Made by a program: the position numbers and the translations under genes. A stretch of DNA of 64,000 bases from Cloacibacterium sp047601505 (GTDB lineage: Bacteria > Bacteroidota > Bacteroidia > Flavobacteriales > Weeksellaceae): contig NZ_JASGJD010000001.1 of the NCBI RefSeq assembly GCF_047601505.1, positions 558,001 through 622,000 of the forward strand. The letters run 5' to 3'. This document shows positions 60,026 through 64,000 of the stretch, piece after piece (position 1 is the stretch's first letter; each line of letters opens with the position of its first letter). The notes under the pieces are model-generated. The model was given only the letters and a program-made list of their open reading frames with translations. It was not told the DNA's origin and ran no database searches.

Positions 60026-61096
60026 ATGAGTAGAATTTTCCCGGCAGGAGTTGCCACAGGTTCTTTAGTTTCAGAAATTTTTGCACACGCAAAAGAGAAT
60101 AAATATGCGCTTCCAGCAGTAAACGTTATTGGTTCTAGTAACATAAACGCAACTATGGAAACAGCAGTAAAACTTAACGCTCCTGTTATCATTCAGTTTT
60201 CTAATGGAGGTGCCGCTTTTAACGGAGGTAAGAGCCTTAGCTCAGAAAACCAAAAATCAGCAATTTTAGGAGGTATCGCAGGTGCGAAACATATCCATAC
60301 TTTAGCAGAGGCTTATGGAGCTACAGTTATTCTTCATACAGACCACTGTGCTAAAAAACTTTTACCTTGGGTAGATGGTCTTTTAGATGCAAGCGAAGAG
60401 CATTACAAAGCTTATGGTAAATCTCTTTTCTCTTCTCACATGTTAGATTTATCTGAAGAACCAATTGAAGAAAACTTAGATATTTCTACTAAATATTTCG
60501 AAAGAATGGCTAAAATGGGCATGACTTTAGAAATTGAATTAGGAGTAACAGGTGGTGAAGAAGATGGTGTAGATAACTCTGATGTAGATTCTTCAAAATT
60601 ATACACTCAGCCAGATGAAGTAGCTTATGCTTACGAAAGATTAAAAGCTATTTCTCCTGAATTTACAATTGCTGCAGCTTTTGGTAACGTACACGGTGTT
60701 TACAAACCAGGAAACGTAAAATTAACTCCGAAAATCTTAGACAATTCTCAGAAATATGTACAAGAAAAATTCGGAACAGCAGAAAAGCCAGTAAACTTTG
60801 TATTCCACGGTGGTTCTGGTTCTACTTTAGAAGAAATTAGAGAAGCTATTTCTTATGGTGTTATCAAAATGAATATCGATACAGACCTTCAATTTGCTTA
60901 TGCAGAAGGTATTAGAGATTATATGGTAAACAATTTAGAATATTTAAGAGCTCAAATTGGTAACCCAGAAGGAGCTGATAAACCAAACAAAAAATTCTAC
61001 GATCCAAGAGTTTGGGTAAGAAAAGGAGAGGAAACTTTTGTAAAAAGATTAACTCAAGCTTTCGAAGATTTAAATAATATTGATACTTTGAAATAA
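60026..61096 (+). CDS. fbaA: Class II fructose-1,6-bisphosphate aldolase
   Basis: The 356-residue zinc aldolase of glycolysis and gluconeogenesis has ALPAVNVIGSSNINATMETA and the metal/active-site segment VILHTDHCAKKLLPWVDGLL. LEIELGVTGGEEDGVDNSDV, AAFGNVHGVYKPGNV, FVFHGGSGSTLEEI and VIKMNIDTDLQFAY follow. The length (~356) is that of the FbaA (class IIA) branch. It is a single gene ending in a strong terminator. Confidence 0.96.
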   Translation: MSRIFPAGVATGSLVSEIFAHAKENKYALPAVNVIGSSNINATMETAVKLNAPVIIQFSNGGAAFNGGKSLSSENQKSAILGGIAGAKHIHTLAEAYGATVILHTDHCAKKLLPWVDGLLDASEEHYKAYGKSLFSSHMLDLSEEPIEENLDISTKYFERMAKMGMTLEIELGVTGGEEDGVDNSDVDSSKLYTQPDEVAYAYERLKAISPEFTIAAAFGNVHGVYKPGNVKLTPKILDNSQKYVQEKFGTAEKPVNFVFHGGSGSTLEEIREAISYGVIKMNIDTDLQFAYAEGIRDYMVNNLEYLRAQIGNPEGADKPNKKFYDPRVWVRKGEETFVKRLTQAFEDLNNIDTLK

Positions 61097-61103
61097 TTTA
61101 AAT

Positions 61104-61147
61104 TTGAGGTTTCGAAATTTATTCTTAGTTTCGAAGCCTCAATTTTA
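61104..61147 (+). terminator. Intrinsic terminator of fbaA
   Basis: TTGAGGTTTCGAAA pairs with TTTCGAAGCCTCAA (one G-T) and is followed by TTTT. Confidence 0.85.
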
Positions 61148-61164
61148 ATTCAAAAATATATACA

Positions 61165-62016
61165 ATGGCTTTCGATTGGTTTAAAAGAAGTAAAAAAAAC
61201 ATCACTACCTCTACCGAAGAGAAAAAAGATGTACCAAAAGGACTTTGGCATCAGACACCATCTGGAAAAATAGTAGAGCACGAAGAGCTTAAAAGAAATA
61301 ACTATGTTTCTCCAGAAGATGGTTTCCATGTAAGAATAGGAAGTGCCGAATTCTTTAATATTCTCTTTGATGATGGTAAATTTACAGAGCTAGATGCTAA
61401 AGTAGAAAGTGTGGATATGCTAAAATTTGTAGATTCTAAAGCGTATTCAGACCGTCTAAAAGAAGTAAAAAGCAAAACCAAATTGAAAGATTCTATCAGA
61501 AATGCTAAAGGTACTGTAAACGGAGTAGAAATGGTGGTTTCTTGTATGGATTTTGCATTTATTGGCGGTTCTCTTGGCTCTGTAATGGGCGAAAAAATAA
61601 GACGTGCAATAGATTATTGTATGAAGCACGAACTTCCTTACATGATTATTTGTCAGTCTGGAGGTGCCAGAATGCAAGAAGCAGCTTACTCTCTAATGCA
61701 ATTGGCAAAAGTTCAATCTAAATTGGCTCAACTTTCTGATAAAAAATTACCATATATTGCATATCTATGCGACCCTACTTTTGGAGGAATTACGGCATCT
61801 TTTGCAATGACAGCAGATATTATTATGGCAGAACCAGGAGCACTAATTGGCTTCGCGGGACCTAGAGTAATTCGTGAGACTATTGGTAAAGATTTGCCAG
61901 AAGGTTTCCAAACTTCAGAATTTCTTCAAGAAAAAGGATTTGTAGATTTTATCGTAAAAAGAACCGAAATTAAAGAAACGGTTTCTAATACTTTAAAACT
62001 ATTGATGAATAAATAA
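61165..62016 (+). CDS. accD: Acetyl-CoA carboxylase carboxyltransferase subunit beta, without zinc ribbon
   Basis: The 283-residue subunit carries the carboxyltransferase core: VVSCMDFAFIGGSLGSVMGE, ICQSGGARMQEAAYSLMQLA, YLCDPTFGGITASFAM and EPGALIGFAGPRVIRETIG. It works with AccA to move carboxyl groups to acetyl-CoA for fatty acid synthesis. The N-terminal region that normally forms a four-Cys zinc ribbon (GLWxxCPxC...CPxCG) reads GLWHQTPSGKIVEHEELKRN, then NYVSPEDGFH, so all four cysteines are replaced. Confidence 0.94.
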   Translation: MAFDWFKRSKKNITTSTEEKKDVPKGLWHQTPSGKIVEHEELKRNNYVSPEDGFHVRIGSAEFFNILFDDGKFTELDAKVESVDMLKFVDSKAYSDRLKEVKSKTKLKDSIRNAKGTVNGVEMVVSCMDFAFIGGSLGSVMGEKIRRAIDYCMKHELPYMIICQSGGARMQEAAYSLMQLAKVQSKLAQLSDKKLPYIAYLCDPTFGGITASFAMTADIIMAEPGALIGFAGPRVIRETIGKDLPEGFQTSEFLQEKGFVDFIVKRTEIKETVSNTLKLLMNK

Positions 62017-62044
62017 ATTCTTGAAAAACAACTTAATATTAAAG

Positions 62045-62078
62045 AATCGTAAAATCTGAATTGATTTTACGATTTTTA
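62045..62078 (+). terminator. Intrinsic terminator of accD
   Basis: AATCGTAAAATC and GATTTTACGATT form a perfect 12-bp stem with a 6-base loop, followed by TTTTATTTG. Confidence 0.88.
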
Positions 62079-62125
62079 TTTGATGACAGAAGAAACATTT
62101 TAGAAAAAACAACTACCTATTAATA

Positions 62126-62665
62126 GTGAAAAAACTTTTTACCATTATCAGAATTATATTTTTAAATTTAAAAAGATTAAGTTTTATAAGTCTTTTTAAG
62201 TTATTTTATGCAGTTTTTTCTCATCCTTTATTCTCTGTTCAAACACTTTGGGCTACTGCCAAAACGTATGCTATTTCAGAGAAGCTTTTCCCAGTTACGC
62301 ACAGTACGGATGGTGAAGGAAATGCTTTTAGACATGCTTTGTGGAATTGCTTAATTATGATGTATTGCTGCAAAATTTCTTCTCCTAATAAATCTCTTAT
62401 TTGGACAGAAAAAATAACCAATTTGCACGAAGAATTATTCCCAAATGAAGAATTACAAACAAAAATGGATCTTCATAATAACGAAATTGGAAGGCAATAT
62501 TTTATGAAATTGTTACCCGGAATTCACCGTCAATTTTTTGAAACGAGTTTTTTCGTTGATAAATTATTAGAATTAACCAAAAATATTAAAACTTTAGAAA
62601 ATTTGAATCAAAATCTTGGTTTTGAATTGGTGAAATTAGAAGAAAAAAGAGAAACTTTAGGATAA
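62126..62665 (+). CDS. DUF6973-type protein of unknown function
   Basis: The 179-residue protein has an N-terminal basic/hydrophobic helix and a domain marked by GEGNAFRHALWNCLIMMYCC, EKITNLHEEL and MDLHNNEIGRQYF. The His and Asn-rich motifs suggest a hydrolase-like or phospholipase-like fold (DUF6973). The start is GTG 62126, immediately after in-frame stops (TAATAG). It is convergent with the mannose-1-phosphate guanylyltransferase gene, with a shared terminator over its stop codon. Confidence 0.65.
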   Translation: MKKLFTIIRIIFLNLKRLSFISLFKLFYAVFSHPLFSVQTLWATAKTYAISEKLFPVTHSTDGEGNAFRHALWNCLIMMYCCKISSPNKSLIWTEKITNLHEELFPNEELQTKMDLHNNEIGRQYFMKLLPGIHRQFFETSFFVDKLLELTKNIKTLENLNQNLGFELVKLEEKRETLG

Positions 62666-62684
62666 GTTTCTCTTTCTTTTTTAT
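62646..62684. terminator. Terminator between the DUF6973 gene and the guanylyltransferase gene
   Basis: AAAGAGAAACTT pairs perfectly with AAGTTTCTCTTT around AGGATA, followed by CTTTTTTATT. The stem includes the DUF6973 stop codon. Confidence 0.85.
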
Positions 62685-63760
62685 TACATGTATTTTTCTC
62701 CTTTTTTGAAATTTTTGAGGTCTAATACATAGTTTTTTATAAGCTGGTCATTATCTCTAGGGCAAATAAGCAGGGCTTTTTCGGTATCTACCACAATATA
62801 ATCTTCCAAACCATCAATAATGGCAGCTTTCCCTTTTTTTATTCTTACAACATTGTTTTTGGAGTTATAAGTAAGAACTGTTTTAGAATCTATAGAATTG
62901 TTATCTTCGTTTTTTTCTGAATTTTCATACACAGAAGTCCAAGTTCCTAAGTCGCTCCATCCTAAATCTGCTGGAATAACATATACGTTTTTAGCTTTTT
63001 CTAAAATTCCGTTATCGATGGATATTTTTTCTACTTTTGGATAAATAGTTTCTATACAAATAATTTCTCTATCCGAATTGTATTCGCAAGAAACAAATTC
63101 TTGTGTCATTTCGGGAAGATATTCTGCAAAAGCTTTCTGAATAGATTTTACATTCCATATAAAAATGCCTGCATTCCAAAGGAAATCTCCTGTCTCAATA
63201 AAGGATTTTGCGATTTCTAAATTAGGTTTTTCGGTAAAAGTTTTTACTTTATAAAAATCAGAATCTTGTTTTTCAGAAAATTGTATATAACCGTAGCCTG
63301 TATCTGGTCTTGTAGGAGTGATGCCAAGAGTGATTAGCACATCATTTTTACTTGCAAAATCAAAAGCTTGATTCACTTTTTCTAAAAAAGCATTTTCTTT
63401 TAAAATTAAATGGTCTGCAGGTAATACAATAACATTGGCATCAGGATTAAGGTCTGCAATTTTATTCACCATATAAATGTTACAAGCTGCAGTATTTTTC
63501 ATCATAGGTTCGCCTACAATATTTTCTATAGGAAGTTCTGGTAATTGCTGGTGAGAAAGTTCTGCATATTCTGTATTGGTAATAACGAAGATGTTTTCAA
63601 CAGGAACAGTTTGTTTTATTCTATCAAAAGTTTGTTGAATCATCGTTCTGCCAGTTCCAAGAATGTCGTGAAACTGTTTAGGGAATTTTTGGGTAGACAT
63701 GGGCCAAAATCTACTTCCAATTCCTCCTGCCATTATTACACAATAATTGTTTTTATTCAT
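62684..63760 (-). CDS. manC: Mannose-1-phosphate guanylyltransferase
   Basis: The ~358-residue enzyme makes GDP-mannose from mannose-1-phosphate and GTP for surface polysaccharides or glycoproteins. Signatures are CVIMAGGIGSRFWPMSTQKF (nucleotide-binding, residues ~7-26), PKQFHDILG, VLPADHLI, TRPDTGYGYIQF, VKTFTEKPNLEIAKSFIETG, FLWNAGIFIW and DLGWSDLGTWTSVYE. ATG 63760 (MNKNNYCVIMAGG) was preferred to a far-upstream start that would overlap the SprT-like gene. No isomerase domain is fused. Confidence 0.93.
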   Translation of the reverse strand: MNKNNYCVIMAGGIGSRFWPMSTQKFPKQFHDILGTGRTMIQQTFDRIKQTVPVENIFVITNTEYAELSHQQLPELPIENIVGEPMMKNTAACNIYMVNKIADLNPDANVIVLPADHLILKENAFLEKVNQAFDFASKNDVLITLGITPTRPDTGYGYIQFSEKQDSDFYKVKTFTEKPNLEIAKSFIETGDFLWNAGIFIWNVKSIQKAFAEYLPEMTQEFVSCEYNSDREIICIETIYPKVEKISIDNGILEKAKNVYVIPADLGWSDLGTWTSVYENSEKNEDNNSIDSKTVLTYNSKNNVVRIKKGKAAIIDGLEDYIVVDTEKALLICPRDNDQLIKNYVLDLKNFKKGEKYM

Positions 63761-63764
63761 ATTT

Positions 63765-64000
63765 CTACAGTTTTTGAACTTTTGCAACAGATTTGAATAG
63801 ATATTCTCTATTGCTCGAAAGATTTTTGCAAAGATAACGTTTTTTAATTTTTTCTTTAATGATATATGTCTCCTCTTTAAACATAAATTGGGTTCCAATT
63901 TCTAAATCTTCTACAAAACTGAGTCCTTCTTCATCTTTGTGAAAATATTTTACCAATTCTGGACTTGCCATAAAATTAGCTTTGGGAGATTTAGAAAATT
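63765..64000 (-). CDS. SprT-like metalloprotease-domain protein, C-terminal part (cut by window edge)
   Basis: The frame runs off the right edge without a stop: FSKSPKANFMASPELVKYF, then VEDLEIGTQFMFKEETYIIK, then RYLCKNLSSNREYLFKSVAK. The ASPELVKYF segment and the cysteine-bearing RYLC strand resemble the C-terminal tail of Flavobacteriia SprT-like proteins, which are often next to mannose-1-phosphate guanylyltransferase. The HExxH motif would be outside the window. An internal ATG at 63971 is probably not the true start. It ends 4 bases before manC. Confidence 0.6.
   Translation of the reverse strand, partial: FSKSPKANFMASPELVKYFHKDEEGLSFVEDLEIGTQFMFKEETYIIKEKIKKRYLCKNLSSNREYLFKSVAKVQKL

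Noticed and set aside
62684..63898. Longer manC start at 63898
   Set aside because: It would overlap the SprT-like gene by over 100 bases and adds a 46-residue extension with no family match; ATG 63760 sits just before the GGIGSRFWP motif.

Overview
The window looks like a low-GC Bacteroidota chromosome, most likely family Weeksellaceae (Chryseobacterium/Cloacibacterium-like). The evidence is a SusC/SusD polysaccharide locus, DUF3078, DUF3127 and DUF4919 proteins, promoters with the Bacteroidota TAnnTTTG box and several TTG starts. The taxon is inferred from gene content only.

Positions 1-11.9 kb are housekeeping: a guanine deaminase end, an AlkD-type glycosylase, a truncated haemoglobin, a Kir-type K+ channel, GdhA, DprA, a rhomboid protease and GlyS. 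A restriction-modification cassette (11.9-15.2 kb: two C5 methyltransferases plus a DUF3883-type nuclease) sits between a serine hydrolase and sufS. After sufS comes a minus-strand mutL-rhomboid-EEP-lipoprotein group, then a repeat island (20.5-21.2 kb). Positions 21.2-35.0 kb hold a beta-glucan utilisation locus: susC-susD-GH30-GH3-SGNH esterase-GH16-EEP, with a divergent MFS transporter and a Nudix-type (NrtR/AraR-like) regulator. A histidine kinase/response regulator pair follows, then a short candidate sRNA with its own promoter and terminator.

Positions ~37.9-55.8 kb are an integrated mobilisable element at the 3' end of a tRNA-Leu(UAA) gene. It is bounded by ~120-130 bp direct repeats that contain the tRNA end. 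Its backbone is a tyrosine integrase, an excisionase-like HTH protein, an SF3 helicase, a Toprim primase, an iteron-like region, and MobC plus an HUH relaxase. Its cargo is a wHTH/nucleotidyltransferase toxin-like pair with mirror-image operators, hipBA, an S41-like peptidase, a Septu-type HNH/ATPase defence pair and an orphan two-TM protein.

The most striking cargo is a two-gene operon (49.1-51.0 kb, minus strand). It encodes an ECF-like sigma factor with an extra C-terminal HTH, and one base further on a Cas12f/TnpB-family protein that has lost its RuvC catalytic residues and its zinc-finger end. Directly after that gene lies a three-hairpin RNA ending in a repeat-like ...TATACAAC and then a probable guide. 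I read this as an RNA-guided transcription-initiation module (sigma factor plus nuclease-dead Cas12f plus guide RNA). I recall recent reports of dCas12f-sigma systems in Bacteroidota but cannot verify them here.

From 55.8 kb to the end the chromosome resumes: a Leu-Gly-Leu tRNA operon, an SSB-tipped DUF3127 protein, aat, a DMT exporter, a CBS protein with nadK, fbaA, an accD without its zinc ribbon, a DUF6973 protein, mannose-1-phosphate guanylyltransferase and the end of a SprT-like gene.
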